The notes beneath the pieces were generated by a model, which saw nothing but the letters and a program-made list of their open reading frames with translations, was not told where the DNA came from and did no database searches. From the NCBI GenBank assembly GCA_015490795.1, contig WFXD01000059.1:1-64000 (forward strand): 64,000 nucleotides of DNA. The letters are read 5' to 3'. Positions 8,277 to 17,793 of this stretch are shown here, piece after piece. Both the position numbers and the translations under genes were made by a program. Position 1 is the stretch's first letter, and each line of letters opens with the position of its first letter. The stretch is from Gammaproteobacteria bacterium. GTDB taxonomy: Bacteria; Pseudomonadota; Gammaproteobacteria; Chromatiales; Chromatiaceae.

Positions 8277-9182
8277 ATGTTTGACCCAAATAAAAATCAA
8301 ATGAACAACAGATTGATACTTGGCTTTCCTGAATACCGTGAACCGGCACAGCAGCTGGCAGGCCATGCCGGCATACCCTACAGGGATATCGAACTTCACC
8401 GCTTTCCAGATGGCGAGAGCAGGGTTCGCCTGCCTGATAAATTGCCTGAAAAGGTTATCATCTGCCGCAGCCTGGATAACCCCAATCACAAACTGGTGGA
8501 GCTGCTGCTGGCGGCTGCCACAGCGCGGGAGCTGGGTGCATCAGAGTTGACGCTGGTTGCCCCCTATCTCTGCTATATGCGGCAGGACAAGGCCTTTCAT
8601 GCAGGAGAGGCGATCAGTCAACGGATTATCGGCAAACAGCTGGCACAGTGGTTCGATGCTGTAGTGACTGTCGATCCGCACCTGCACAGGGTTCACAGCT
8701 TGAGTGAGGTGATTCCCAATACATCTACCGTAACGCTCACAGCAGCCAAACCCATTGCCGATTTTATTGGCAATGCCTATGCTGATCCGCTGCTGATCGG
8801 GCCGGATGAAGAGTCAGAGCAGTGGGTCGCCGCCGTTGCCCGGATGCAGGGGCTGGAGTACCTGATTGGACGCAAGCAGCGCCATAATGACTATAGTGTC
8901 GAGATCAGCCTGCCTGCATCAGCATGCGCTGATCGTGATCTCATCCTGCTGGATGATGTTGCCAGCACAGGCCGGACGCTGGAGTTCACAGCGCATGCGC
9001 TACAGGCATATAAACCGGCCTCTATCTCTGCGGTTATCACCCATGCCATGCTTGTGAATGATGCCCTTGAACGGCTCAAAAATGCAGGTGTGATGCAGGT
9101 CTGGAGCACAGACAGCATCCCTCACTCCACCAATGCTATCCCTCTGACAAGGCTGCTTGGCGCTGCGCTGGAATCCGGGTAA
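8277..9182 (+). CDS. Ribose-phosphate pyrophosphokinase-like protein (PRPP synthetase family)
   Basis: The 301-residue protein is built of two phosphoribosyltransferase-type domains as in PRPP synthetases. It shows the flexible-loop motif YMRQDKAFHAGEAIS, the conserved VTVDPHLHR, and the ribose-5-phosphate loop LILLDDVASTGRT. These forms resemble the short archaeal (class III-like) enzymes more than the 315-residue E. coli Prs. It starts two bases after the AMP phosphorylase stop, so the pair is co-transcribed. A second ATG at 8301 (MNNRLILGFPEY) is an equally reasonable start, since neither has a clear ribosome-binding site. The likely reaction is ATP plus ribose 5-phosphate to PRPP; use of ribose 1,5-bisphosphate is speculation. 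Its 3' end overlaps the opposing gene by 47 bases. Confidence 0.85.
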   Translation: MFDPNKNQMNNRLILGFPEYREPAQQLAGHAGIPYRDIELHRFPDGESRVRLPDKLPEKVIICRSLDNPNHKLVELLLAAATARELGASELTLVAPYLCYMRQDKAFHAGEAISQRIIGKQLAQWFDAVVTVDPHLHRVHSLSEVIPNTSTVTLTAAKPIADFIGNAYADPLLIGPDEESEQWVAAVARMQGLEYLIGRKQRHNDYSVEISLPASACADRDLILLDDVASTGRTLEFTAHALQAYKPASISAVITHAMLVNDALERLKNAGVMQVWSTDSIPHSTNAIPLTRLLGAALESG

Positions 9183-9612
9183 GAGTGGCTCCATGGACAG
9201 CTGAAATTGATCCGGCAGTGCTCTTTTTGCGCAGCTGTTCATCTGCCCATGAGCGTTTGATTGATGTGGCAATCCTCTCTCCAATAGCCCTCATTGCGAT
9301 ATAAGCCTCCTCAAACCGGCCCTGGTTGATCTGTGCCTCGATCAGCTCTCTATCACTGAGACTGCGGTGCAGGATGGCGATGGCCTCATAGTTTTCGCTG
9401 GCCTCAATCCGTTTGACATGCTCCTCGCTCAGCAGGCGAGTGTCGATATAGCTCATCGCCTGAACAACTCTATCAACGGAGTCGGCGAGTGGTGGTGATG
9501 GCAGGCCTTTTGGTTTTGTGGGGAAGGAGGAGTCGGCATGGAGCCCACTGCTTGCTAAAACAGAGAGGCAACAGAGCAGAGCCGTTGTCGCCCACCGATT
9601 GTTATACGCCAT
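9136..9612 (-). CDS. Secreted protein of unknown function
   Basis: I do not recognise this family. Starting at the ATG at 9612 (MAYNNRWATTALL) gives 158 residues with a clear signal peptide and probable cleavage after GLHA near residue 26; the alternative start at 9648 only adds 12 polar residues. The mature part is largely helical and charged, with no cysteines to suggest haem or metal binding. Its last 47 bases overlap the 3' end of the PRPP-synthetase-like gene on the other strand. Codon usage resembles the neighbours. It is probably periplasmic. Confidence 0.65.
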   Translation of the reverse strand: MAYNNRWATTALLCCLSVLASSGLHADSSFPTKPKGLPSPPLADSVDRVVQAMSYIDTRLLSEEHVKRIEASENYEAIAILHRSLSDRELIEAQINQGRFEEAYIAMRAIGERIATSIKRSWADEQLRKKSTAGSISAVHGATLTRIPAQRQAALSEG

Positions 9613-9734
9613 AGTGTCTGCCTCTTGATATCCAGTCCCCAACTTCAATGTTAGGTGCGGATATCACTTTTTGCAGAAAAAACGGGGTTAAATACAAAAA
9701 TTCAGGAAGCCCGTTTCTAAGCGCAGATCGCCCA

Positions 9735-9762
9735 TAAAAAAACGGGTGCCGAGGGCACCCGT
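9735..9762 (-). terminator. Intrinsic terminator after amtB
   Basis: Read on the minus strand, a perfect nine-base stem (ACGGGTGCC with GGCACCCGT, plus-strand arms 9742-9750 and 9754-9762, three-base loop) is followed directly by seven T residues at 9741-9735. It lies 28 bases beyond the amtB stop and is a textbook rho-independent terminator for glnK-amtB. Confidence 0.9.
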
Positions 9763-9789
9763 CTCTCTTTTTGGAGCTATGCTGCTGTA

Positions 9790-11103
9790 TCAGATGATAT
9801 AGCCCCTTTCGTCGTGGGAAGCCAGATCCAGCCCTATCTCCTCCTCCTCTTCACTCACCCGCAGGCCGCCGGTGATGGAGCTGACGATCTTGAGGATTAT
9901 AAAGGTGGCCACGCCGGAGTAGATGAGGGTAGCGATCACGCCAACCGCTTGAGCCACCAGCTGTGAGAAGACGGTCTCGTTGCCATCGCCAAGACCGACC
10001 CCGCCAAAGACTGTCGCCGCAAAGATGCCGGTCAGCATGGCGCCGATGATGCCGCCCACGGCATGCACCCCAAACACATCCAGTGAGTCATCATAACCAA
10101 ACTTGCGCTTGAGGCGGGTTGCTGCATAGAAGCAGCCTACCCCGGATATGGCGCCGATCATCAATGCACCCATCGGGCCGACTGACCCCGATGCTGGCGT
10201 AATGGCCACCAAACCGGCCACGGCACCCGAGGCGATACCCAGCACACTGGGCTTGCCATGAATCTTCCACTCGGTAAACATCCAGCCCAAAGCGGCGGCT
10301 GCGGTGGCAATCTGGGTGACGGCCATGGCCATGCCGGCCGTTCCGTCTGCCGCCAGCTGGCTGCCGGCATTAAAGCCAAACCAGCCCACCCACAGCATGG
10401 AAGCGCCGATCAGCGTCAGGGAGAGGTTGTGTGGCGGCATCGCTGTACCCGGATAACCTTTGCGTTTGCCCAGAACAACCGCGGTAACCAGCCCGGCGAT
10501 ACCGGCATTGATATGCACTACTGTGCCACCGGCAAAATCCAGTACCCCCCAGCTGTGCAGCCAGCCGCCGCCCCAGACCCAATGGCAGACGGGTGCATAG
10601 ACCACAAACAGCCAGATCGACATGAAAATCAGCATGCTGGAGAACTTCATGCGCTCGGCAAAGGCCCCTACCATCAAGGCTGGAGTGATGATGGCAAAGG
10701 TCATCTGGAAGGTCATGAAGACCGTTTCCGGTATGGTGCCACTCAGTGAGTCCACTGTGACACCCGCCAAAAAGAGCTTGCTGAAACCACCGACAAAGGC
10801 ATTTATAGCGCCGCCATCCTCAAAGGCCATGCTGTAACCGAAGACCATCCAGAGGATGGACATCAGCGCAGTGATGGCAAAACACTGCATCAGCACCGAT
10901 AGCACATTCTTGCTGCGCACCATGCCGGCATAGAAAAGGGCCAGACCGGGGATGGTCATAAAGAGTACCAGGGCGGTAGCGGTCAGCATCCAGGCGGTAT
11001 CACCTGAGCTTAAGACATCTTCAGCCATGACCAGTGATGGTGCAGCCATCAGGCCCAGTACCATCAAAAAGGGGCGCGCCGCGCCCACACTCGGGAATTT
11101 CAT
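9790..11103 (-). CDS. amtB: Ammonium transporter Amt
   Basis: A 437-residue ammonium channel with an N-terminal signal peptide (ending near LVMAE), as in other gammaproteobacterial AmtB proteins, and about eleven membrane helices. Conserved blocks include PGLALFYAGMVRSKN, the FAERMKFSSM segment, the DFAGGTVVHINAGIAGL motif that carries the first pore histidine, and GVHAVGGIIGAMLTG with the second. The C-terminus (residues about 410-437) ends in a charged tail that would contact GlnK. It sits 31 bases downstream of glnK, the usual glnK-amtB pair, and a strong terminator follows it. Expression presumably rises under nitrogen limitation. Confidence 0.96.
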   Translation of the reverse strand: MKFPSVGAARPFLMVLGLMAAPSLVMAEDVLSSGDTAWMLTATALVLFMTIPGLALFYAGMVRSKNVLSVLMQCFAITALMSILWMVFGYSMAFEDGGAINAFVGGFSKLFLAGVTVDSLSGTIPETVFMTFQMTFAIITPALMVGAFAERMKFSSMLIFMSIWLFVVYAPVCHWVWGGGWLHSWGVLDFAGGTVVHINAGIAGLVTAVVLGKRKGYPGTAMPPHNLSLTLIGASMLWVGWFGFNAGSQLAADGTAGMAMAVTQIATAAAALGWMFTEWKIHGKPSVLGIASGAVAGLVAITPASGSVGPMGALMIGAISGVGCFYAATRLKRKFGYDDSLDVFGVHAVGGIIGAMLTGIFAATVFGGVGLGDGNETVFSQLVAQAVGVIATLIYSGVATFIILKIVSSITGGLRVSEEEEEIGLDLASHDERGYII

Positions 11104-11134
11104 GTTAATCGCCTCTTTACGTTGATTTTTATAG

Positions 11135-11954
<820 letters not shown>

Positions 11955-13640
11955 ATGCAGCAAACCCTAAACTTTGATGCAGCCAACGCCTCGCTCCAGC
12001 GTGAAAAAGAGCGTCTTGAGGTTACGCTTGCCTCTATTACAGATGCCGTGATCATCACAGATAAAGAGCGGCGTGTTGAGTTTCTGAACACCTCTGCAGA
12101 ACAGCTTTGCGGGTGGCGCAGTGGCGATGCCATTCGCCGCCCTTTAGATGAAGTGCTCAAAATGATGCCTGCAGCAAATGTCCAGGAAGATGCCGAGCTG
12201 CAATATCTGGATGCCGGGCTGGTGCTGGTCAATACCAACGGTACCCAATTTCATGTTGAGCTCTCCGTTGCAAGCCTCACAGATGGGGATGGCGGCAGCT
12301 CAGGGTCTGTTATTGTATTTCGGGACATCAGCCAGTCGCGCCGCATGGAGGCACGGCTGTTTTGGCAATCCAACCATGATGCGCTGACGGGCCTGGAAAA
12401 CCGTAACCGCTTTGAACAGCGGCTGAGCAATCTTCTCAGCAGTTCAAAAAACAGCAGTGACGAGCATGCGCTGCTCTACCTCGACCTGGATCAGTTCAAG
12501 ATCATCAACGATACCTGTGGGCATGCCGCAGGGGATGAGCTGCTGCGCCAGCTTACCACCATCCTCAAGTACAAAATCCGCGCTTCAGATCATCTGGCCC
12601 GGCTGGGGGGCGATGAATTTGGCATTCTGCTGCCCAACTGCCCATTGGATGCCGCCATTCGAACTGCAAATGACCTGCGCTCAACCATCAAGGACTTTCG
12701 CTTTACCCATGCCGGAAAGCTGTTTGCCATCGGCTTTAGCATGGGGCTGGTGCCTTTTAACGGTGCCACCCAGAGCTCATCCAGCATTATGGTCTCCGCA
12801 GATACCGCTTGCATCACCGCAAAGGATGAGGGGCGCAACCGCATCCACATCTTTGAACATGGCAAAAGTGAGGCCTCTCGCCGTCATGGTGAGATGCAGT
12901 GGGTATCAAAGATTCACAGTGCGCTCGACAATGAGCATTTGATGCTGCACAGCCAGGCCATCATCCCCCTGAACAATCAGAGTGACCTGCCACCCCATCG
13001 GGAGGTGCTGGTACGCCTTTTTGAAGAGGATGGAAAGCTGATCCCGCCTGGCGCCTTTATCCCTGCTGCGGAGCGGTACAATCTCATGCCCGCAGTAGAC
13101 CGCTGGGTGATTACAGCATCCTTTAAATATCTGGCCAAACTGCTCAGCAAGGGGAAGGTTGACCCTTTTGTCCTGAATATTAACCTGTCAGGCGCTTCAT
13201 TTATGGAAGAGGGGTTTTGTGAGTTCACAACCAAACAGCTTGCGAAGTATCTCATTCCGCCAGCGATGATCTGCTTTGAAGTGACAGAGACGGCCGCAAT
13301 CGCCAATCTGGATGAGGCGCTCCATTTTATCAATACCCTGCGTGATGTTGGCTGTAAATTTGCGCTGGATGATTTTGGCAGTGGCCTCTCCTCTTTTGGC
13401 TACCTCAAACACCTTCCTGTTGATTACCTCAAGATCGACGGCGCATTCATCAAAGATATTTTAAATGATCCCATTCACGCCGCTATGGTCGAGGCCATCA
13501 ATCAGGTGGGACATGTGATGGGGATCAAAACCGTCGCTGAATTCGTTGAAGATGAGGCAACACTGCTGCACCTGCAAAAGATAGGGGTGGATTATGCCCA
13601 GGGCTATTACATCGAAAAACCCTCCGAACTCCGCTGGTAA
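11955..13640 (+). CDS. PAS-GGDEF-EAL cyclic-di-GMP signalling protein
   Basis: The 561-residue protein has a short coiled N-terminus, a PAS domain at about residues 20-130, a GGDEF diguanylate cyclase domain (about 140-300) and an EAL phosphodiesterase domain (about 315-555). The cyclase signature is intact (RLGGDEFGILL) with an RxxD inhibitory site (RASD) five residues before it. In the EAL domain the first motif reads EVL, but NINLSGASF, the ExTE block, DDFGSGLSSF, the KID lysine and the QGYYIEKP end are all present, so both activities are possible. No membrane segment or signal peptide is seen, so it is probably cytoplasmic. The in-frame stop at 11937 fixes the longest start. Confidence 0.93.
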   Translation: MQQTLNFDAANASLQREKERLEVTLASITDAVIITDKERRVEFLNTSAEQLCGWRSGDAIRRPLDEVLKMMPAANVQEDAELQYLDAGLVLVNTNGTQFHVELSVASLTDGDGGSSGSVIVFRDISQSRRMEARLFWQSNHDALTGLENRNRFEQRLSNLLSSSKNSSDEHALLYLDLDQFKIINDTCGHAAGDELLRQLTTILKYKIRASDHLARLGGDEFGILLPNCPLDAAIRTANDLRSTIKDFRFTHAGKLFAIGFSMGLVPFNGATQSSSSIMVSADTACITAKDEGRNRIHIFEHGKSEASRRHGEMQWVSKIHSALDNEHLMLHSQAIIPLNNQSDLPPHREVLVRLFEEDGKLIPPGAFIPAAERYNLMPAVDRWVITASFKYLAKLLSKGKVDPFVLNINLSGASFMEEGFCEFTTKQLAKYLIPPAMICFEVTETAAIANLDEALHFINTLRDVGCKFALDDFGSGLSSFGYLKHLPVDYLKIDGAFIKDILNDPIHAAMVEAINQVGHVMGIKTVAEFVEDEATLLHLQKIGVDYAQGYYIEKPSELRW

Positions 13641-13654
13641 CAGGTCCTGAGCTT

Positions 13655-13682
13655 CCCGGGGCTATCAGGGCAGAGCCCCGGG
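13655..13682. terminator. Hairpin between convergent GGDEF-EAL gene and aspS
   Basis: A perfect nine-base inverted repeat (CCCGGGGCT at 13655-13663, AGCCCCGGG at 13674-13682) lies between two converging stops. Neither strand has a proper T-run after it, so it may be a two-way terminator of weak type or only an RNA-stabilising hairpin. Confidence 0.45.
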
Positions 13683-13696
13683 GGTGAGGCGGGATG

Positions 13697-15481
13697 CTAT
13701 TTTTTCTCTTCTGCCTGGGGCTTGCGCACACGTAGCGAAAGCTCTTGCAACTGCTCTGTTGAGACCGCTGATGGCGCCTCTGTCAGCTGGCAGGCGGCTG
13801 TCTGGGTCTTGGGAAAGGCCATCACGTCGCGGATGGAGCTGGCGCCTGCCATTAGCATCACCAGCCGATCCAGGCCAAAAGCAAGGCCACCGTGTGGTGG
13901 ACAGCCATAGCGCAATGCCTTGAGCAGGAAGCCAAACTTCTCCTGCGCCTCTTCATCGCCAATGCCCAGCAGTTTGAGCACCTTCTCCTGCACCTCGGCA
14001 CGGTGGATACGGATAGAGCCGCCGCCAATCTCTGTACCGTTCAGTACCATATCGTAGGCTCGTGAGTTGCAGGCCGCCGGGTCGCTCTCCAGCAGGCCGA
14101 GGTGCTCCTCTTTGGCAGCGGTAAAGGGGTGGTGCAGTGAACTCCAGCGCTGGTTCTGTTCATCCCACTCGAACATGGGGAAGTCGACCACCCACAGCGG
14201 CTTCCACTCCCCTTCCCGCAGGCCGCGGTCATGCCCCAGCTTAACGCGCAGTGCGCCCAGTGATTCATTAACGATGTGGGTTTTATCTGCGCCAAAAAAG
14301 ATCAGATCGCCATCTTCGGCACCGACACGCTGCATGATGCCATCGACTGCCTCATCCGGCAGGAACTTCAGGATGGGGGATTGCAGTCCCTCTCGCCCTT
14401 TTGCCAACTCGTTGACCTTGATATAGGCCAGCCCTTTTGCACCATAGATGCCGACAAATTTGGTATAGGTGTCGATCTCTTTGCGTGACAGCGCGCCACC
14501 CTGCGGCAGGCGCAGCGCAGCTACCCGCCCATTCGGGTCCTTGGCCGGGCCGGCAAAAACCTTGAACTCCACCGCCTGCATCAGATCCTCAACATCCACC
14601 AGCTCCAGCGGTATGCGCAGGTCGGGGCGGTCACAGCCAAAGCGCTGCATCGACTCGGCATAGGTCATGCGTGGAAAGGGGTTGGGCAGCTCCTGATCCA
14701 GTGTCTTTTTGAACAGGCCGCGAATCATCTCCTCCATCAGTACCATGATGGCATCCTCATCCATAAAGGAGACCTCGACATCCAGCTGGGTAAATTCAGG
14801 CTGGCGGTCGGCGCGCAGATCTTCATCCCGAAAGCAGCGTACGATCTGGTAGTAACGATCCATGCCCGACATCATCAGCAGCTGTTTAAAGAGCTGCGGC
14901 GACTGCGGCAGGGCAAAGAACTGCCCCGGATGGGTGCGGCTTGGCACCAGATAATCGCGCGCACCCTCGGGGGTGGCCTTGGTCAGCATGGGGGTCTCAA
15001 TATCAAGAAAACCGTGCTCATTCAGAAACCGGCGCAGCTCGGTCGCCACTCTGGATCGCAGGCGCATGCGCTCCTGCATCTCGGGGCGCCGCAGGTCGAT
15101 GTAGCGGTAGCGCAGGCGCAGCTCTTCGGAAGTGTCACTGTCATCGAGCTGAATGGGCGGGGTGTCGGCGCGGTTCAGCACCTCCAGCTCCAACCCCAGT
15201 ATCTCTACTTCACCGGTCGGCATGTTGGGGTTCTTTGTCCCCTCGGGGCGAGTGCGCACACGGCCTTTAACACGCAGAACGAACTCGTTGCGCACCTGCT
15301 CTGCGGTGGCAAAGGTGTCTGGGAGATCCGGGTCGTAAACAACCTGAACCACTCCCTCCCTGTCACGCAGGTCGATGAAAATAACGCCGCCGTGGTCGCG
15401 CCGACGGTGTACCCAGCCGCAGATTTCGACCTCTTGGTCAATATGAGAGGCGTTCAGGTGTCCGCAATAGTGGCTGCGCAT
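13697..15481 (-). CDS. aspS: Aspartyl-tRNA synthetase, probably non-discriminating
   Basis: A bacterial-type AspRS of 594 residues: N-terminal OB-fold anticodon-binding domain (1-105), class II catalytic core with motif 2 around [20 protein letters not shown], a GAD insertion domain (about 290-420), and motif 3 [13 protein letters not shown]. It charges tRNA with aspartate. In the anticodon domain it has His30 ([10 protein letters not shown]) and Gly81 (RPEGTKN), where the E. coli enzyme has Leu and Lys. Those residues mark non-discriminating enzymes such as that of Pseudomonas aeruginosa, which also aspartylate tRNA-Asn for later amidation by GatCAB. The fmdB-like gene lies just upstream, 75 bases away, and is probably co-transcribed. 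Confidence 0.97.
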   Translation of the reverse strand: MRSHYCGHLNASHIDQEVEICGWVHRRRDHGGVIFIDLRDREGVVQVVYDPDLPDTFATAEQVRNEFVLRVKGRVRTRPEGTKNPNMPTGEVEILGLELEVLNRADTPPIQLDDSDTSEELRLRYRYIDLRRPEMQERMRLRSRVATELRRFLNEHGFLDIETPMLTKATPEGARDYLVPSRTHPGQFFALPQSPQLFKQLLMMSGMDRYYQIVRCFRDEDLRADRQPEFTQLDVEVSFMDEDAIMVLMEEMIRGLFKKTLDQELPNPFPRMTYAESMQRFGCDRPDLRIPLELVDVEDLMQAVEFKVFAGPAKDPNGRVAALRLPQGGALSRKEIDTYTKFVGIYGAKGLAYIKVNELAKGREGLQSPILKFLPDEAVDGIMQRVGAEDGDLIFFGADKTHIVNESLGALRVKLGHDRGLREGEWKPLWVVDFPMFEWDEQNQRWSSLHHPFTAAKEEHLGLLESDPAACNSRAYDMVLNGTEIGGGSIRIHRAEVQEKVLKLLGIGDEEAQEKFGFLLKALRYGCPPHGGLAFGLDRLVMLMAGASSIRDVMAFPKTQTAACQLTEAPSAVSTEQLQELSLRVRKPQAEEKK

Positions 15482-15556
15482 AATATTTGGTTTTCCTAAT
15501 TGGGGTTTGTCTGCTTGAGTTGTCAGAGGGTGCTTAAGCTCTGGAAACAGGTGTTG

Positions 15557-15823
15557 TTATTCAGCAGCTGGGCAACTTCCTGTTTTTGCACAGGGCGGTG
15601 TGGGGTCCTTTTTGCCCATATCATGGAGATTCTTTTTCTGGCCACTTTTAAAGTCGGTCTCGTACCAACCTCCACCTTTCAGGCGAAAGCCCGCGGCAGA
15701 GACCAGTTTTTTTAAAGTGGGTTCACCGCAGGCGGGGCACTCTGTTCGCGGCGCGTCGCTCATTTTCTGTAACACTTCCAGCTCATGATTACAGTTGTCA
15801 CAGCGGTATTCATAAATCGGCAT
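15557..15823 (-). CDS. FmdB family zinc-ribbon protein
   Basis: The ATG at 15823 gives the standard family N-terminus MPIYEYRCDNCNHELEVLQK; the longer frame to 15916 has an unlikely cysteine-rich leader. The 88-residue product has two CxxC pairs (CDNC and CPAC) that would bind zinc, then a flexible tail with GGGWYETDFK typical of this family. FmdB-type proteins are named after a putative regulator of formamidase in Methylophilus, but their role is mostly unknown. Its position just before aspS is common in Gammaproteobacteria. Confidence 0.92.
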   Translation of the reverse strand: MPIYEYRCDNCNHELEVLQKMSDAPRTECPACGEPTLKKLVSAAGFRLKGGGWYETDFKSGQKKNLHDMGKKDPTPPCAKTGSCPAAE

Positions 15824-15888
15824 GGCAAAATCCTCAGAATCCCGCCTCTCACACCTATTTTGAGACGGCGATGGGCGGGCACAAGTAC

Positions 15889-15918
15889 AATATAAAATCG
15901 TCGCGGATTCTACCACAA
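15889..15918 (-). promoter_or_regulatory. Candidate sigma-70 promoter for fmdB-aspS
   Basis: On the minus strand TTGTGG (15918-15913) and TATATT (15894-15889) are separated by 18 bases, about 65 bases before the fmdB start. The -10 box matches five of six consensus bases and the -35 box three of six. It is a prediction by eye only. Confidence 0.4.
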
Positions 15919-15979
15919 AAGAGCCACTTTGGTGGCGAGTTGCATTCCCGCCTTGGCGGTGCTTATTCAGGGTGGTAGT

Positions 15980-16609
15980 TCAGGATTCAGTGTCAGAATC
16001 CTCACTCTCCTGTCGCCTCTTCTGTAGCCATTTGCCCTGGCATCTCAGTAGATAGCGGATCAGTATGTCACGATCTGCCTCGCGTATATTTAAAAAATTG
16101 ACCCGCAAGCGGTATGGCTCATCCTGGTGATCTCCCTCTTCATTTTCGGTACACTCAATCACTTCGCCATAAATCATCATGCCTGTCATTTCAGGCATCA
16201 ATAGTAGCTTGAGCTCCAGGGTCTCTCCTTTCTTGTAAGGCTCGGCGCTGCTAAAGACTATACCCCCTGCACTGATGTTGACTGCTTTTGTTACCTGGTT
16301 TGAGGCCTCTTCTTCCTGCATCAGAAAGGCCCGCCCCAGAATATTGAGTTTTTGATCCAGGATTTTGATGCATGCCGCAATATCTGGCGTTGTGCCTTCA
16401 ATACGGTGCAGTTGAACAACCATCTGCTGTGACATGGCCGTGAAGCTGCTCATGACTGTGAAATTTGAGCTTGCCCCCCCCTCCAGCTGCGCTATGAGTT
16501 CTGGCAACTCTTCGCTGGAGATTGCGCGGTAACCTAGCTTTACCACATCATCAATACGAAAATAGCTTCTCCGCTCGTCGGTTATCGGTTTGCTGTTCTC
16601 ATCACTCAA
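15980..16609 (-). CDS. PilZ-domain protein linked to motor stator genes
   Basis: The 209-residue protein ends in a PilZ-like beta-barrel (about residues 100-195) with the NISAGGIVF motif that normally contacts c-di-GMP. The arginine motif, usually just before the barrel, is instead near the N-terminus (ERRSYFRIDD, residues 12-20), separated by a helical stretch of about 90 residues. This layout occurs in many gammaproteobacterial PilZ proteins. It starts 12 bases after the stator B gene on the same strand, so a role in adjusting motor output by c-di-GMP is plausible by analogy with YcgR, but not shown. Confidence 0.85.
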   Translation of the reverse strand: MSDENSKPITDERRSYFRIDDVVKLGYRAISSEELPELIAQLEGGASSNFTVMSSFTAMSQQMVVQLHRIEGTTPDIAACIKILDQKLNILGRAFLMQEEEASNQVTKAVNISAGGIVFSSAEPYKKGETLELKLLLMPEMTGMMIYGEVIECTENEEGDHQDEPYRLRVNFLNIREADRDILIRYLLRCQGKWLQKRRQESEDSDTES

Positions 16610-16621
16610 TTGGTTTATCCT

Positions 16622-17761
16622 CTAGATCAAATCCTCAACATGGATGACTTCGTCTTGCTGGATGTCATCCTCTGGCACAATAGTTGGTGCTGCATCATCA
16701 GGGCTTATCTCTGTAGCAGGTGCAATGATATCTTCTGATTCAATGGTAAAGGGTAGCTCTTCTGTAGCTGAATCCAATATTCCGGGTTGTGGTTGCTCTA
16801 TGGGCGCCTCTATTGCTGGCTCTACAGGTACTGGCTCAACGGTAATTTCATTTTTAACCGTTGCCGCTGCATCAGGCCTGGTGGCTGTTCGGTCTTCAAG
16901 AGGCTCCTCTTTTACGCGCTTGATAATCAGCTCTACACGGCGGTTAAGCGCACGGTTTTCGGGGGTATCATTTGGAGCCAATGGGTCAGAATCAGCGTGA
17001 CCTTCGAGCAAGAAGCGCTTGGGGTCCAGTGTTGGGTCAGTCAGCAGGGCGTGTGCCACGGTTACAGCTCGTGCGGTTGACAGCTCCCAGTTAGAGCGGA
17101 ACCGTTCGGTAGAAATTGGGCGGTTGTCGGTATGACCGGCTATCACAACCTTGCCTGGCCTGGTGGAGATGGCAACGGCTATGCGATCCAGAACGTCAAT
17201 AAATCCCGGATGCAGATCTGCACTTCCAGAAGGGAAGGATCCCTTTTCATTGATGCGGATTATGACATTGGCATCGACCACTTCAATCGTCACTATGCCC
17301 TCATCAATCTCCTTTTTTAATGCCTTTTTCAGCTCTTCGGCTTGATCTTCAGCATCTGCTTTTAGCTGTTTTTCAGTTGCATCCATGGATGCTGTGTTTG
17401 CACTTGCTTCCCCCGCACTTTCCGGGCCGTCATTGACCTCTAAGTGCTCTTTCTCCTCCTCTGTTGTCTCCTGTTTTATCGTTTCTGTTATGGCGGGATC
17501 AGATATAGATGGGCTGAACTCCAATGCTATCACACTGATTCCTTTCACAATTTCATTTGTTGGGATCTCTTTTTGTACGCCAAAGGCGTCTTTCATGGAT
17601 TCTGCCATTTTCTTAAAACGGATGGCATCCATCTCGGCAAAAGATAACAGCAATACGAAGAAGCACATCAGCAGTGCCATCATATCGGCAAAGGTCGCCA
17701 TCCAGGGAGGCAGCCCATCTTCGCATTCACATGCCTCCTGTTCTGCCTCTTCTTCTGCCAC
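16622..17761 (-). CDS. Motor stator protein B, PomB/MotB type, with long C-terminal tail
   Basis: The N-terminus has a short acidic cytoplasmic segment, then a single membrane helix in WMATFADMMALLMCFFVLLLSF with the ion-binding aspartate at residue 26. The sequence around it is close to PomB, the sodium-type stator. A plug and linker region follows, then an OmpA-like peptidoglycan-binding domain (about residues 170-290) with VVIAGHTDNRPIS and NWELSTARA. The protein runs on for about 90 residues beyond that domain in a Pro/Glu/Ala-rich tail, giving 379 residues against about 310 in PomB. It is downstream of the stator A gene by 32 bases. No other flagellar genes are in the window. Confidence 0.93.
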   Translation of the reverse strand: MAEEEAEQEACECEDGLPPWMATFADMMALLMCFFVLLLSFAEMDAIRFKKMAESMKDAFGVQKEIPTNEIVKGISVIALEFSPSISDPAITETIKQETTEEEKEHLEVNDGPESAGEASANTASMDATEKQLKADAEDQAEELKKALKKEIDEGIVTIEVVDANVIIRINEKGSFPSGSADLHPGFIDVLDRIAVAISTRPGKVVIAGHTDNRPISTERFRSNWELSTARAVTVAHALLTDPTLDPKRFLLEGHADSDPLAPNDTPENRALNRRVELIIKRVKEEPLEDRTATRPDAAATVKNEITVEPVPVEPAIEAPIEQPQPGILDSATEELPFTIESEDIIAPATEISPDDAAPTIVPEDDIQQDEVIHVEDLI

Positions 17762-17793
17762 TTTCTACCCCTTTTGCCAGAAAGTTACGATTA

